Positions 23,520 through 32,268 of a DNA stretch of 64,000 nt are shown piece by piece. The notes beneath the pieces were generated by a model. The model had not been told where the DNA came from and did no database searches. It worked only from the letters and a program-made list of their open reading frames with translations. Both the position numbers and the translations under genes were made by a program. Every line of letters starts with the position of its first letter. Position 1 is the stretch's first letter. The stretch is from positions 1 through 64,000 of the forward strand of contig CAMDLH010000006.1 in assembly GCA_945901405.1 (NCBI GenBank). Reading direction: 5' to 3'. Source of the DNA: Bordetella parapertussis (GTDB lineage Bacteria > Pseudomonadota > Gammaproteobacteria > Burkholderiales > SG8-41).

Positions 23520-25415
23520 ATGGTTACCCATCTCGAAGTTCAAAGCCGCGGCACGGTACTCGACGGCCAATCGTTCGGCGCCACCGGCGCCTACGAAAAA
23601 ATCGCCGGCGTGATGCGCTTCGCGGTTGATCCCGCGCATGCGCTGCACCAGCGCGTCACCGATATCGGTCTCGCACCGAAGAATGCGCAGGGCCGCGTTG
23701 AATTCACCGGCGACTTTTATGTGCTTAAACCCGTTGACATGAAAAAAGGCAACGGGCGCCTGCTGATGGATGTGGCCAATCGCGGACGCAAGGTGGCGCT
23801 GGGCATGTTCAACAGCACGCCGCGCGTGCCTGATCCGTCTGCGCCGGTGGATTTCGGCAATGGTTTTCTCATGCGCCACGGCTACACCGTGGCGTGGATC
23901 GGCTGGCAGATCGATGTGCCGCGCAAGGATGGGTTGATCGCGCTCGATGTGCCTAGAGCGCTGGGTGTCAGCGGTTTCATCCGCTGCCGATTGCGCCCGA
24001 ATTCACGCGTGAATTCTCTGCCGCTGGCGGATCGTTATCACATCCCGAATCCGGTTGCCGATCTGAATGACGCCGAAGCGCATGTCACGATGCGCGAACA
24101 CGGCGGGGCAGATCCGGTGACGCTACCGCGCGAGGCGTGGTTTTTCCCTGATGCGAATCACATCGAGATGAAGGACGGCTTCAAGGCCGGCGCGATTTAC
24201 GACGTGGTGTACCGCTCGATGAACCCGCCGCTGGTGGGACTGGGCATGCTGGCGGTGCGCGACACCGCGGCATGGCTGCGCTGGGCCACCACCGCCGATG
24301 GCAACCCGTGCGCCGGCGCGATTGATCACGCGTATCTCTTTGGCGTGTCGCAAAGCGGGCGCTTTTTGCGCGGCATGCTGAATCTCGGTCTCGACGAAGA
24401 CGAACAGGGCCGCATGGTGTTCGACGCAGTGCTGCCGCACGTTGCGGGCGGGCGGCGCGGTGAATTCAATTTGCGTTTTGGCCAGCCCTCGCTCAATTCG
24501 CAGGAGGCGGTGGGCAGCCTGCCGCCGTTTACCGATGAAGAACTGTTCGCGCGCCTGCGCGGACGCGAGTGCGGCACGCCAAAAATATTCGCCACCAACA
24601 CATCAGCCGAATACTGGCGCGGTGATGGCTCGTTGATCCATACCGACGCCAGCGGCGCGCGCGACACGGAACCGGCGGATTTTGTGCGCACCTATCTCTT
24701 CGCCGGCACGCAGCACACGCCGGGCGCGATACCGCCGCCGGATAGCGACGCCAACACTGGCAGCCGCGGCGCGCATGTATTCAACGTCACCGATTACGCG
24801 CCGCTGTTGCGTGCGGCGCTGGTGAACATGGATCAATGGGTGAGCAAGGGCATCGCGCCGCCCAAGAGTGAATTTCCGCGTCTGGCGAACGGCACCGCGG
24901 TCGAGGCTGAATCGCTCGGTGCGTATTTTCGCAAGCTGCCGGGCGCCACCTTCCCCGAGCGCATCGTGCGTCCCACCCAGCTTGATTTCGGCCCCGACAC
25001 CGAGCGCGGCATAGTGGTCTATCCGCCGAAAATCGGCGCGCCATACAAGGTGTATGTGTCGGCGGTGGATGCCGACGGCAACGACGCCGCAGGCATCCGG
25101 CTACCCGACGCAAGCGTGCCGCTCGCCGCCACCACCGGCTGGAATCCGCGCCATCCGGATCAAGGCGCGCCGGGCGACCTGATGCAGATGATGGGTTCGA
25201 CATTCGCGTTCGCGCGCACGAAAGCGGAGCGCGAAAAGAGCGGCGACCCGCGCCCGTCCATCGCCGAACGCTACGCCTCGCGCGCGGCGTATCTGGACAA
25301 AGTGCGCGACGCCACACAGAAAATGGTGGCCGCGCGTCATGTGCTGGCCGAAGACGTAGACGGCATCGTCGAGCGCGCGGGCAAGCGCTGGGATTGGATA
25401 CATGCGGCGGGTTGA
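23520..25415 (+). CDS. alpha/beta hydrolase domain protein
   Basis: The 631-aa protein (MVTHLEVQSRGTVLDGQSFGATGAYEKIAGVMRFAVDP) resembles the large alpha/beta hydrolase-domain family of environmental proteobacteria. A nucleophile elbow AYLFGVSQSGRFLRGML (GxSxxG) is in the middle and NRGRKVALGMFNSTPRVPDPS near the start. A hydrolytic role on esters or lactones is plausible but unproven. The long ORF in the track begins at 23199 inside antisense sequence; the ATG at 23520 has a GGGAG site 10 nt upstream and is the family N-terminus. It overlaps the following Bug gene by 14 nt. Confidence 0.75.
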   Translation: MVTHLEVQSRGTVLDGQSFGATGAYEKIAGVMRFAVDPAHALHQRVTDIGLAPKNAQGRVEFTGDFYVLKPVDMKKGNGRLLMDVANRGRKVALGMFNSTPRVPDPSAPVDFGNGFLMRHGYTVAWIGWQIDVPRKDGLIALDVPRALGVSGFIRCRLRPNSRVNSLPLADRYHIPNPVADLNDAEAHVTMREHGGADPVTLPREAWFFPDANHIEMKDGFKAGAIYDVVYRSMNPPLVGLGMLAVRDTAAWLRWATTADGNPCAGAIDHAYLFGVSQSGRFLRGMLNLGLDEDEQGRMVFDAVLPHVAGGRRGEFNLRFGQPSLNSQEAVGSLPPFTDEELFARLRGRECGTPKIFATNTSAEYWRGDGSLIHTDASGARDTEPADFVRTYLFAGTQHTPGAIPPPDSDANTGSRGAHVFNVTDYAPLLRAALVNMDQWVSKGIAPPKSEFPRLANGTAVEAESLGAYFRKLPGATFPERIVRPTQLDFGPDTERGIVVYPPKIGAPYKVYVSAVDADGNDAAGIRLPDASVPLAATTGWNPRHPDQGAPGDLMQMMGSTFAFARTKAEREKSGDPRPSIAERYASRAAYLDKVRDATQKMVAARHVLAEDVDGIVERAGKRWDWIHAAG

Positions 25416-26442
25416 AATTATTCGACATCAAATCGAACAATTCAATACCGTCGTTCCCGCGCAGGCGGCAACGACAGCGAGGCGGTGTGCTCGCGTTGCC
25501 TTGGTCGCTGCCGCTGCAATCTTTGCAAACTCGGGAATCGCGCAAAACTATCCATCCAAAACCGTGCGCTTGATCGCACCGTATCCACCCGGCGGTCCCA
25601 ACGATCTCATCGCGCGCATCGTCGCGCAGCGCATGACGCAAACGCTAGGCACGCAATGGATCGTGGAGAATCGCCCGGGGCGCGGCGGCAACATCGGCAC
25701 CGAGATCGTGGCCAAGTCACCCGCCGACGGCTACACGCTGGTTCACGGCGGCATGGGTACGCTCACTCTCGCGCCGTTTCTGGGCAAGGTGCCGTACGAC
25801 GCACTGCGCGACTTCGCGCCCATCACCGTGACTGCGCGCGTGCCGAACGTGATCGTGGTGCATCCCTCGCTGCCGGCGCGCACCATCAAAGAATTGGTGG
25901 CGCTAGTGCGCGCGCATCCGGGCAAGCTCGACTACGCCACCAGCGGTGTCGGCAGCACGCCGCACCTTGCCGCCGCGCTGTTCGTGTCGCAGGCAAAACT
26001 CAACATGGTGCATATCCCCTACAAGGGCAGCGCGCCGGCCACGGTGGATCTGGTCGCGGGCCAGGTGCCGATTGCGTTTTTGCCCGTCTCGACATTGCTG
26101 CCACATATCGAAGCTGGCAAGGTGCGCGCGCTCGCGGTCAGCAGTCTGCAACGTTCGGGCATGCTGCCGACGGTACCCAGTGTCAACGAAGCAGGCGTGC
26201 CCGGCTTTGAAATGAACCCGTGGTTCGGCATACTTGCGCCGGCTGGCACGCCCGGCGCCATCGTAGCCAGACTCAACGCCGAGATCGTGCGCTATCTCAA
26301 CGCGCCGGAGGCGGCGAAGCAACTTCTTGTGCAAGGCGCCGATGCCGCGCCCACCAGCAGCAGCGATTTTTTCGCGCTGATCAAAGCTGATCTGGCGAAG
26401 TGGGGCAAGGTGATTCAGGACAACGGGATTCGCGGCGAGTGA
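25402..26442 (+). CDS. Bug-family periplasmic binding protein (TctC-like)
   Basis: The 346-aa protein has an N-terminal extension of about 25 residues before a hydrophobic signal segment (ARVALVAAAAIFANSGIAQ). NYPSKTVRLIAPYPPGGPNDLIARIVAQRM...VENRPGRGGNIGTEIVAKSPADGYTL follows. The ATG lies inside the 3' end of the hydrolase gene, so translation is coupled to it. It probably delivers a carboxylate related to the hydrolase product. No transporter membrane subunits are adjacent. Confidence 0.85.
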   Translation: MRRVEIIRHQIEQFNTVVPAQAATTARRCARVALVAAAAIFANSGIAQNYPSKTVRLIAPYPPGGPNDLIARIVAQRMTQTLGTQWIVENRPGRGGNIGTEIVAKSPADGYTLVHGGMGTLTLAPFLGKVPYDALRDFAPITVTARVPNVIVVHPSLPARTIKELVALVRAHPGKLDYATSGVGSTPHLAAALFVSQAKLNMVHIPYKGSAPATVDLVAGQVPIAFLPVSTLLPHIEAGKVRALAVSSLQRSGMLPTVPSVNEAGVPGFEMNPWFGILAPAGTPGAIVARLNAEIVRYLNAPEAAKQLLVQGADAAPTSSSDFFALIKADLAKWGKVIQDNGIRGE

Positions 26443-26473
26443 CCGCCGCGAATTGATTCCGCCAGCCGGCTTG

Positions 26474-26495
26474 CCGGAACCGCTACGCGTTCCGG
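26474..26495. terminator. hairpin between convergent genes
   Basis: CCGGAAC - 8-nt loop - GTTCCGG lies between the Bug gene stop and the stop of the 3-oxoacid CoA-transferase on the other strand. It may serve as a bidirectional transcript end, although no T-tract follows. Confidence 0.4.
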
Positions 26496-26496
26496 C

Positions 26497-27891
26497 CTAC
26501 TGCATTTCCTTCACGTTCGGCGCGGGGGTGAGCTCCATCTCGGTCATCGCGATGATTTCGTCCGCGGTGAATCCGGGCGCGACTTCGTCAAGTATGAAGT
26601 GTTTGCCGTCCCAGCGCATGACCGCGAGGTCGGTGACGACGTAGCTCACGCAGCCCTGCCCCGTCAGCGGGTAGCTGCATTTCTTGCGCAGCTTGGGACG
26701 GCCCTTGCTGTCGGTATGTTCCATGACGATGATGAGATCGCCCTTGCCTGACAACAGATCCATCGCGCCGCCAATGCCGCCGCGTTTGGCGTCCGCCGTG
26801 CTCCAGTTGGCGACACTCGCGGTTTGATCGACTTCGTAGGCGCCGAGGATGACGGTGTTGATGTGGCCGCCGCGCGCCATTTCGAAAGACTGCACGCTGT
26901 CGAAGAACGATGCGCCGGGGTTTAACGCAACAAACTGGCCGGCGGCGTTGTAGACATCGGGATCGATTTCGTGTTCCTCGGTAACCATGCGGCCATAACC
27001 CAGCACGCCGTTCTCGGCGTGCAGAATGACATCGCGGCCTTCGAGGTAGTTCGACACCATGGTCGGGATGCCCACGCCGAGATTGACGTACGTGCCCTCG
27101 CGCACCAGGCGGCCGGCGTTCTTGGCGATGCCTTGACGTGTCAACGCGGGTTTGCCGTTGTATAGACGCGGCTTGTCGGAAGGCCTGCGCTCGGGCCGCC
27201 GGTATGCCTTGCCGTCGGCGACCTGCGTGGTTTTCACCACGCGCTTGACGAAGATGCCGGGCAGATCAACCAGCTCCGGCGGGATCACGCCGGGTTCGAC
27301 GATCTCGTCCACTTCGACGATGGCGCAGCGCGCGGCCTTGGCGAAACTCGGATTGAAGTTCTGACTGCCGCCGCGGAATTGCACATTGCCCAGCCGATCC
27401 GCGCGATAGCCGCGCAGCAGCGCGTAATCCAGATGAATCGCGGTTTCGAGCACATATTTCTGGCCGTTGAATTCTCGCAGCTCGCGGCCAGCCACCAGAT
27501 CGGTGCCGACACTGGTGGGCGAATAAAACGCCGGGATGCCTGCGCCGCCGGCGCGGCAACGCTCCACCAATATGCCTTGCGGCACGAGTTCGACTTCGAG
27601 TTCGCCCTTGCCGATCTGCTCCTCGCTCGCGGTCGGCGTGCCGGGGCGCACCGAGAATGCCGCGATGAGCTTTTTCAATTGCTTGTTCTCCGCAAGAATC
27701 TGGCCGCGCGTAGCACCCGGATCGCCGAGCGAGTTGCACACCAGCGTGAGATTCTTGGTGCCTCTGTCGCGCAGGGCGAGTATCAGGCTGTTGGCGAAAC
27801 GGTGCGCGACGCCGAAGCCGGCGACCGCAACGGTGGAGCCATCGGCGATGTCTGCGACGCATTCTGCGGGGGATTCAACGATTTTGTTCAT
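26497..27891 (-). CDS. 3-oxoacid CoA-transferase, fused A and B subunits
   Basis: The 464-aa protein fuses the alpha subunit (about 1-225; DGSTVAVAGFGVAHRFANSLI, GIPAFYSPTSVGTDLV) and the beta subunit (about 245-450). The catalytic Glu is within HAENGVLGYGR, and GGHINTVILGAYEVDQ is also present. Such SCOT-like enzymes transfer CoA from succinyl-CoA to acetoacetate or related acids. The substrate-determining residues cannot be judged here. It lies downstream of a D-2-hydroxyacid dehydrogenase in the same direction, 49 nt apart. Confidence 0.85.
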   Translation of the reverse strand: MNKIVESPAECVADIADGSTVAVAGFGVAHRFANSLILALRDRGTKNLTLVCNSLGDPGATRGQILAENKQLKKLIAAFSVRPGTPTASEEQIGKGELEVELVPQGILVERCRAGGAGIPAFYSPTSVGTDLVAGRELREFNGQKYVLETAIHLDYALLRGYRADRLGNVQFRGGSQNFNPSFAKAARCAIVEVDEIVEPGVIPPELVDLPGIFVKRVVKTTQVADGKAYRRPERRPSDKPRLYNGKPALTRQGIAKNAGRLVREGTYVNLGVGIPTMVSNYLEGRDVILHAENGVLGYGRMVTEEHEIDPDVYNAAGQFVALNPGASFFDSVQSFEMARGGHINTVILGAYEVDQTASVANWSTADAKRGGIGGAMDLLSGKGDLIIVMEHTDSKGRPKLRKKCSYPLTGQGCVSYVVTDLAVMRWDGKHFILDEVAPGFTADEIIAMTEMELTPAPNVKEMQ

Positions 27892-27913
27892 TTTGATTCT
27901 CTCTTGCGAACTA

Positions 27914-27934
27914 GGATTGAGGATTGAGGATTGA
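27914..27934. repeat. 7-bp tandem repeat, GGATTGA x3
   Basis: Three perfect heptamers lie between the CoA-transferase and the dehydrogenase, flanked by CTAG on both sides. It is probably a slippage tract with no evident role. Confidence 0.6.
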
Positions 27935-27940
27935 GGAGAA

Positions 27941-28921
27941 CTAGCGTTTCGCTGCTTCGGGGTTGAGCACGTTGATGGGTTTGCCTTCGGCGTACGCCAG
28001 CACTTGATCGACGGCTTGTTTGTAGATGCCTTCGTAGGCGCCGATTTCGCTGTAGCCCAGATGAGGCGTGCACACCACGTTTTTCATTTTCAGCAACGGA
28101 TGATTAGCGCCGGTTATCGGCTCTTCTTCGTAAACATCGACCGCGGCGAAACCGGGCCGGCCTTTTTGCAGGGCCGCCACCAACGCGCCATTTTCGATGA
28201 TCGGCGCACGGCTGGTGTTGACCAATAACGCGGTGGTTTTCATGCGCGCCAAATCCGTGGCCTTGATGATGCCGCGCGTGTCCTTGTTGGTAAGTATGTG
28301 CAGGCTGATGATGTCGCATTGCTCGAAGAAAGCCTCGCGGCTGGCGGCGACTTCAAAGCCCTCGGCCTTGGCGCGCGCGAGCGAGCCTTCGCGCCCCCAG
28401 CAAACAACGTTCATGCCGAACGCGCGGCCCACGCGCGCGACACCGCTGCCGATGTGGCCGAACGCATAGATGCCCAGCGTTTGACCGAAGAGCCGCGTGC
28501 CCGCAGTTGAAAGCCAGTTACCCTGTTTGAAACGCTCCACCTCGTAGGGCAAATGGCGTCTTGAGGCGAGTATCAACGCCCACGCGATTTCGCCGGTGGT
28601 GGTGTAAGGACTCTTGCCCTCGTGCCCGCCCGCCGACACCACGATGCCGTGATCGGTGCACGCGGCCACATCGAGGTGACTCACGTTGCGCCCGGTCTGG
28701 CTGATGAATTTAAGCTGCGGCAGTTGCTCGACAATCTTGCGCGTGATCACCATGCGCTGCTGTGTGAGCACCAGCGCCTCGCAGCCCTGGGCTTGCTCGA
28801 CCACGCGCTCGGGGCCGGTGTAGGCGTCGGTGTAAATCTTGACCTCGTGCCCGGCCAAGCGCGGATACGCTTGCGTGCCGCGCAAAGCGTCAGCATAGTC
28901 GTGAATGACGGCGATTTTCAT
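27941..28921 (-). CDS. D-2-hydroxyacid dehydrogenase, NAD-binding
   Basis: The 326-aa protein matches the D-isomer-specific 2-hydroxyacid dehydrogenases. It has a catalytic Arg segment (SQTGRNVSHLDVAACTDHGI), the nucleotide motif TLGIYAFGHIGSGVARVGRAFGMNV (GxGxxG-like), DIISLHILTNKDTRGII, LVNTSRAPIIENGAL, VDVYEEEPI and the acid-base His in CTPHLGYSE. It interconverts a 2-oxo acid and a D-2-hydroxy acid with NAD(P)H. It is placed in front of the 3-oxoacid CoA-transferase, fitting hydroxy-acid catabolism. Confidence 0.85.
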   Translation of the reverse strand: MKIAVIHDYADALRGTQAYPRLAGHEVKIYTDAYTGPERVVEQAQGCEALVLTQQRMVITRKIVEQLPQLKFISQTGRNVSHLDVAACTDHGIVVSAGGHEGKSPYTTTGEIAWALILASRRHLPYEVERFKQGNWLSTAGTRLFGQTLGIYAFGHIGSGVARVGRAFGMNVVCWGREGSLARAKAEGFEVAASREAFFEQCDIISLHILTNKDTRGIIKATDLARMKTTALLVNTSRAPIIENGALVAALQKGRPGFAAVDVYEEEPITGANHPLLKMKNVVCTPHLGYSEIGAYEGIYKQAVDQVLAYAEGKPINVLNPEAAKR

Positions 28922-28961
28922 GCAGCGCTCGCAGAATTTGGCTATAAACGAAAATACAATG

Positions 28962-28977
28962 TAAGTATTTGTTTTTA
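28962..28977 (+). repeat. copy of the TAAGTATTTGTTTTTA motif
   Basis: The exact 16-mer lies about 40 nt upstream of the dehydrogenase start, on the opposite strand. Confidence 0.6.
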
Positions 28978-29114
28978 TTATGTTTTTTTAATGTCTGCAA
29001 TGACCTCCTGGCCATTGCGGATGGCGCGTCAAGAATACGCGACGGCCATCCGTCCGGCAACCCGCCCAGTGTCAATGCGTGGACAACGCTACTGGTGCGC
29101 AAACCGCCGCGAGT

Positions 29115-29621
29115 TTAGCTCGCGCCCATGAAATCACGTTTGCCGACCTCCATGCCGTTGTGACGCAGGATGTCATACGCGGTGGTCGCATGAAAATAAA
29201 AATTCGGCATCGCGCGGTTGAGTACGAGCTCAATCCCTTTGAAGGGCATTTCGCGACCGGGCATTTTGACGACGACGGCTTTGTCTTCGGTGCCGTCGAT
29301 CTGCGCCGGCGTGATGGCATTGAGCCAGGCGATGGTTTTCTCGACACGCGCGATGAGTCCGGCGAGATTGGTCTCGTTGTTCTCCAGGTTCAACGCTTCG
29401 ACGCCCGCCAGCAGCGCGGTGCAGTTCTTGGCGTGGTCGGTGGCCATCTGCACCTGGCGCGTGAAGCTGAACATGTCCGGATAGAAACGGTACGAGAGCA
29501 GCGTGGCCTCGTCGTATTTCTTCTCTGCGTAAACCGCCTGCGCTTTTTTCATGCAGTTGGCGAGCCCCGTCAGGTGACGGACAAACACGGGCAGTGAAAT
29601 CTGATGCATCGAAACAGCCAT
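29115..29621 (-). CDS. DUF1993 family protein
   Basis: The 168-aa helical protein (MAVSMHQISLPVFVRHLTGLANCMKKAQAVYAEKKYDEATLLSYRFYPDMFSFTRQVQMATDHAKNCTALLAGVE) is typical of DUF1993, a DinB-like four-helix family. The FYPDMFSFTRQVQ motif is characteristic. The biochemical role is not established. It is downstream of the racemase-like gene, 28 nt away, and may be co-transcribed. A GGAG site precedes the ATG. Confidence 0.8.
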   Translation of the reverse strand: MAVSMHQISLPVFVRHLTGLANCMKKAQAVYAEKKYDEATLLSYRFYPDMFSFTRQVQMATDHAKNCTALLAGVEALNLENNETNLAGLIARVEKTIAWLNAITPAQIDGTEDKAVVVKMPGREMPFKGIELVLNRAMPNFYFHATTAYDILRHNGMEVGKRDFMGAS

Positions 29622-29648
29622 GGTTTTCTCCTTTTAAGCAACGTGATG

Positions 29649-30395
29649 TTATGACAAAGCAAGTAAACGGCCCCAGCCCTTGACCGGCGGCGCAACACCG
29701 GCGGCCATCAACCGCCACGCTTGCGCGATCGGGTTGGTGACCACCGGAACATTGAAATCTTCCTCGAGAATCGGCACCGCCGCAAGACTGCGCCACGCGC
29801 CGCCCGCGAGCAGCAGCGCCTGCGCATCGGGCGCCTTGCGCATCGCCTCGCGGCCCAACTGGAACGCCAGTTTAACGCCTTCTTCGATGCTCATCGAAAA
29901 CGCCTGCTTCGCCCACTGGCCGACGCTGGTGATGGTCATCACCTCGATGCCGGCGTGCGCGAGGTAGGCCACGAGCGCGTCGTTCAGTTGCGTGGACCAG
30001 CGGCTGGCGACCGCGATACGTTTGGCGCCGAAATATTTCAGTGCGTCGATCGCCGCCTCGGAATGCGCATCGGCCGTGACGCCGGTCTTGCGCGCGGTCT
30101 CGGCCATCAATTCCAGCACGCGCGCGCGTCCGAGTTGCGAGGCAATCGGAAACCCCGCGAGCGTGATGCTCTGCGCGCCTTCGGCGACGAGTTCATCGAC
30201 GCACTTCCAGTAGCGCAGCTTGATCGCTTCATTAACGCCCTCGTGCGTGTAATCGGCGATCTCGATGGAGCGCGAGATTTTCCTGATGTCAGGCGGCAGC
30301 AACGGCTCCGGCTGCGGCATCGGATGACGGTCAACGCCGATGGGAGAGACGGTGCCTGCGATGTAGCGAGGTTTTACCAATGCATTCGTGCTCAT
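29649..30395 (-). CDS. Asp/Glu racemase/maleate isomerase-like protein
   Basis: The 248-aa protein follows the arylmalonate decarboxylase/Asp-Glu racemase fold pattern (SITLAGFPIASQLGRARV, IDALKYFGAKRIAVASRW, ADAQALLLAGGAWRSLAAVPILEEDFNVPVVTNPIAQAWRLM). The catalytic Cys normally found in the lSCT-type motif before the 'LE..lgkPVvt' segment is absent (LLAGGAW), and the first Cys is also missing. It may therefore not racemise amino acids. The ATG at 30395 is chosen over the 16-codon longer ORF since the family begins near MSTNALVKPRY. Confidence 0.7.
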   Translation of the reverse strand: MSTNALVKPRYIAGTVSPIGVDRHPMPQPEPLLPPDIRKISRSIEIADYTHEGVNEAIKLRYWKCVDELVAEGAQSITLAGFPIASQLGRARVLELMAETARKTGVTADAHSEAAIDALKYFGAKRIAVASRWSTQLNDALVAYLAHAGIEVMTITSVGQWAKQAFSMSIEEGVKLAFQLGREAMRKAPDAQALLLAGGAWRSLAAVPILEEDFNVPVVTNPIAQAWRLMAAGVAPPVKGWGRLLALS

Positions 30396-30493
30396 GATTT
30401 GCGTTCCGTGTGAGCGTGCAAGCATACCGGATTCTCGCCGCACTTTCCGCTAAGATACACGCACCATTCCCCAAACAAACCCTGGAGACCACG

Positions 30494-31102
30494 ATGTCGA
30501 ATACGGAAGTGGGCTACAAATTATCCCCCGTGCGCATGGGGCCGATACCCGAAGATAAAATGACGCCGGCGCAAAAAGAAGCGGTCGCAGCAGTGATGTC
30601 CGGGCCGCGCAAGCACATGGGCGGGCCGTTTTCCGCGCTGCTGCGCAGCCCCGAGCTGATGAACCGCGTGCAGAAAGTCGGCGAGTATCTGCGCTTCATG
30701 TGCCCGCTTGAAAAGCGTCTCGGCGAATTCGCCGCCATCATCGCCGCACGCCATTACTCGCAGCAATTCGAGTGGTGGGCGCACTACCGGCAGGCGGTCG
30801 AAGCCGGTCTCAAACCCGAAGTCGGCGACGCGGTTTGCGAAGGCCGCCGCCCCACGGGCATGCGCGAGGACGAGGAAATACTCTATGACTTTCTCACCGA
30901 GGCGCTGAAAAACAACGGTGTCTCCGACCCCACCTACGCGCGCGCCGTGGCGAAGTACGGCGAGCAAGGTGTGATCGACATACTTGCGGTGGCGGGTTAC
31001 TACGGCTTGCTGGCGCTGGTGATGAACGTCGCGCGCACGCCGGTGCCGGAGGGCCATCCGCTGCCGCTGCCAGCGCTGCCGGTGCGCACGCAGGTGACGT
31101 AG
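30494..31102 (+). CDS. carboxymuconolactone decarboxylase family protein
   Basis: The 202-aa protein has the CMD helical motif ERVQKVGEYLRFMCPLEKRLGEFAAIIAARHYSQQFEWWAHYRQAVEAGL. The redox CxxC of AhpD-like members is absent, so a lyase/isomerase-type role in aromatic degradation, or a structural role, is more likely. The ATG at 30494 has a GGAGACC site. The gene is divergent from the racemase-like gene and is followed by a Bug receptor. Confidence 0.75.
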   Translation: MSNTEVGYKLSPVRMGPIPEDKMTPAQKEAVAAVMSGPRKHMGGPFSALLRSPELMNRVQKVGEYLRFMCPLEKRLGEFAAIIAARHYSQQFEWWAHYRQAVEAGLKPEVGDAVCEGRRPTGMREDEEILYDFLTEALKNNGVSDPTYARAVAKYGEQGVIDILAVAGYYGLLALVMNVARTPVPEGHPLPLPALPVRTQVT

Positions 31103-31210
31103 AGCGTTGCCGCTTGCGCGGTGAATCTCGCGCGCAGCTGCCGTTGGCGGGCTGTCGGATATCGCAGACAGCGGCGGACTAGAACAGCAAACAAACGAGG
31201 GGAATATAAA

Positions 31211-32185
31211 ATGTTGTTTAAAAACAATAACTTAAAATCAACCATCGCTATGATGACTTTGCTCGCGAGCGGCAACCTTGCCGCTCAGGAGTACCCCAAT
31301 CGGGCGCTGCGTTTTGTCGTGCCCTTCCCCGCCGCGGGCCTGACCGACACGCTGGCACGCGTGCTTGCGCCGCCGATGTCGAAATCGATGGGCCAGAACA
31401 TCGTCATCGAGAATCGCACTGGCGCGAACACCGTCATCGGCACCGAACTTGTCGCGCGCGCGCCGGCCGACGGCTACACCGTGCTGTTCATGGCGACGAG
31501 TTTCACCGTCAATCCGTTCGCGCACAGCAAACTGCCGTATGACGCGCTAAAGGATTTCACCGGCATCACGCGCCTCGTTTACAACCCGCTGATCCATTGC
31601 GCGCACCCGTCGCTGCCGGTGAAGAACATAAAAGACCTGGTGGCGCTCGCGCGCAAGCATCCGGGCGAGCTGACCTGGGGCGTGTCGAGCATCATCGGCG
31701 GCGGACGCATCGCGGGCGAGTTGTTCAACGACGTGGCAAAAATCAACATGATCAACGTGCCGTACGGCGGCGGCGCGCCGGCGACGATTTCGATACTGGG
31801 CGGACACACCAGCCTGATGGTCGGCAACGTGCTCGATTGCTCGCAGCACGTCTTGAGCGGTCGGCTGCGCGGGCTGTCGGTGACCTCGCTCAAACGCGCG
31901 GACGTACTGCCGGACGTGCCCACCATCGCCGAATCCGGCTGGCCCGGATTTGAATCGCTGAACTGGTTCGGCACGGTCGTGCGCGCGGGCACGCCGCGTG
32001 CCGTGGTGGAGCGGCTATCCAGCGAAATCAACAAGGCGCTGCAATTGCCCGAAGTCAAGGATGCCTTCACCAAACAAGGCCTCTCCATCGGCAACATGTC
32101 GCCTGGCGAATTCGACGCCTACATACGCAACGAGATGGGGCGCAACGAGAAGATACTCAAGAAGCTGAATCTTAAGATCAATTGA
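31211..32185 (+). CDS. Bug-family periplasmic binding protein (TctC-like)
   Basis: The 324-aa exported protein has a signal peptide (MLFKNNNLKSTIAMMTLLASGNLAAQ) followed by EYPNRALRFVVPFPAAGLTDTLARVLAPPM...VIENRTGANTVIGTELVARAPADGYTV. The ATG at 31211 sits behind GAGGGG and lies 90 nt into the ORF-track entry. The first codons overlap the 16-bp repeat TAAAAACAATAACTTA (31219-31234). No transport partners are adjacent. Confidence 0.85.
   Translation: MLFKNNNLKSTIAMMTLLASGNLAAQEYPNRALRFVVPFPAAGLTDTLARVLAPPMSKSMGQNIVIENRTGANTVIGTELVARAPADGYTVLFMATSFTVNPFAHSKLPYDALKDFTGITRLVYNPLIHCAHPSLPVKNIKDLVALARKHPGELTWGVSSIIGGGRIAGELFNDVAKINMINVPYGGGAPATISILGGHTSLMVGNVLDCSQHVLSGRLRGLSVTSLKRADVLPDVPTIAESGWPGFESLNWFGTVVRAGTPRAVVERLSSEINKALQLPEVKDAFTKQGLSIGNMSPGEFDAYIRNEMGRNEKILKKLNLKIN
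31219..31234 (-). repeat. copy of the TAAGTTATTGTTTTTA motif variant
   Basis: The exact 16-mer variant (two internal bases swapped relative to the other type) lies inside the first codons of the Bug gene. Confidence 0.55.
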
Positions 32186-32211
32186 CCGCGCGGCTGCATC
32201 GCGCGGCTTAT

Positions 32212-32265
32212 GGAGTGCGGCGGCTTGCCGCCGCTTTTTAAAGCGGGAGAAAGCTCCCGCACTCC
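32212..32265. terminator. GC-rich cruciform between convergent genes
   Basis: The outer arms GGAGTGCGG/CCGCACTCC enclose two inner hairpins, GCGGCGGCTTGCCGCCGC followed by TTTTT, and GCGGGAGAAAGCTCCCGC. It lies between the convergent ends of a Bug gene and a CoA transferase gene. The T-run after the first hairpin supports termination for the plus-strand transcript. Confidence 0.7.
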
Positions 32266-32268
32266 AGA

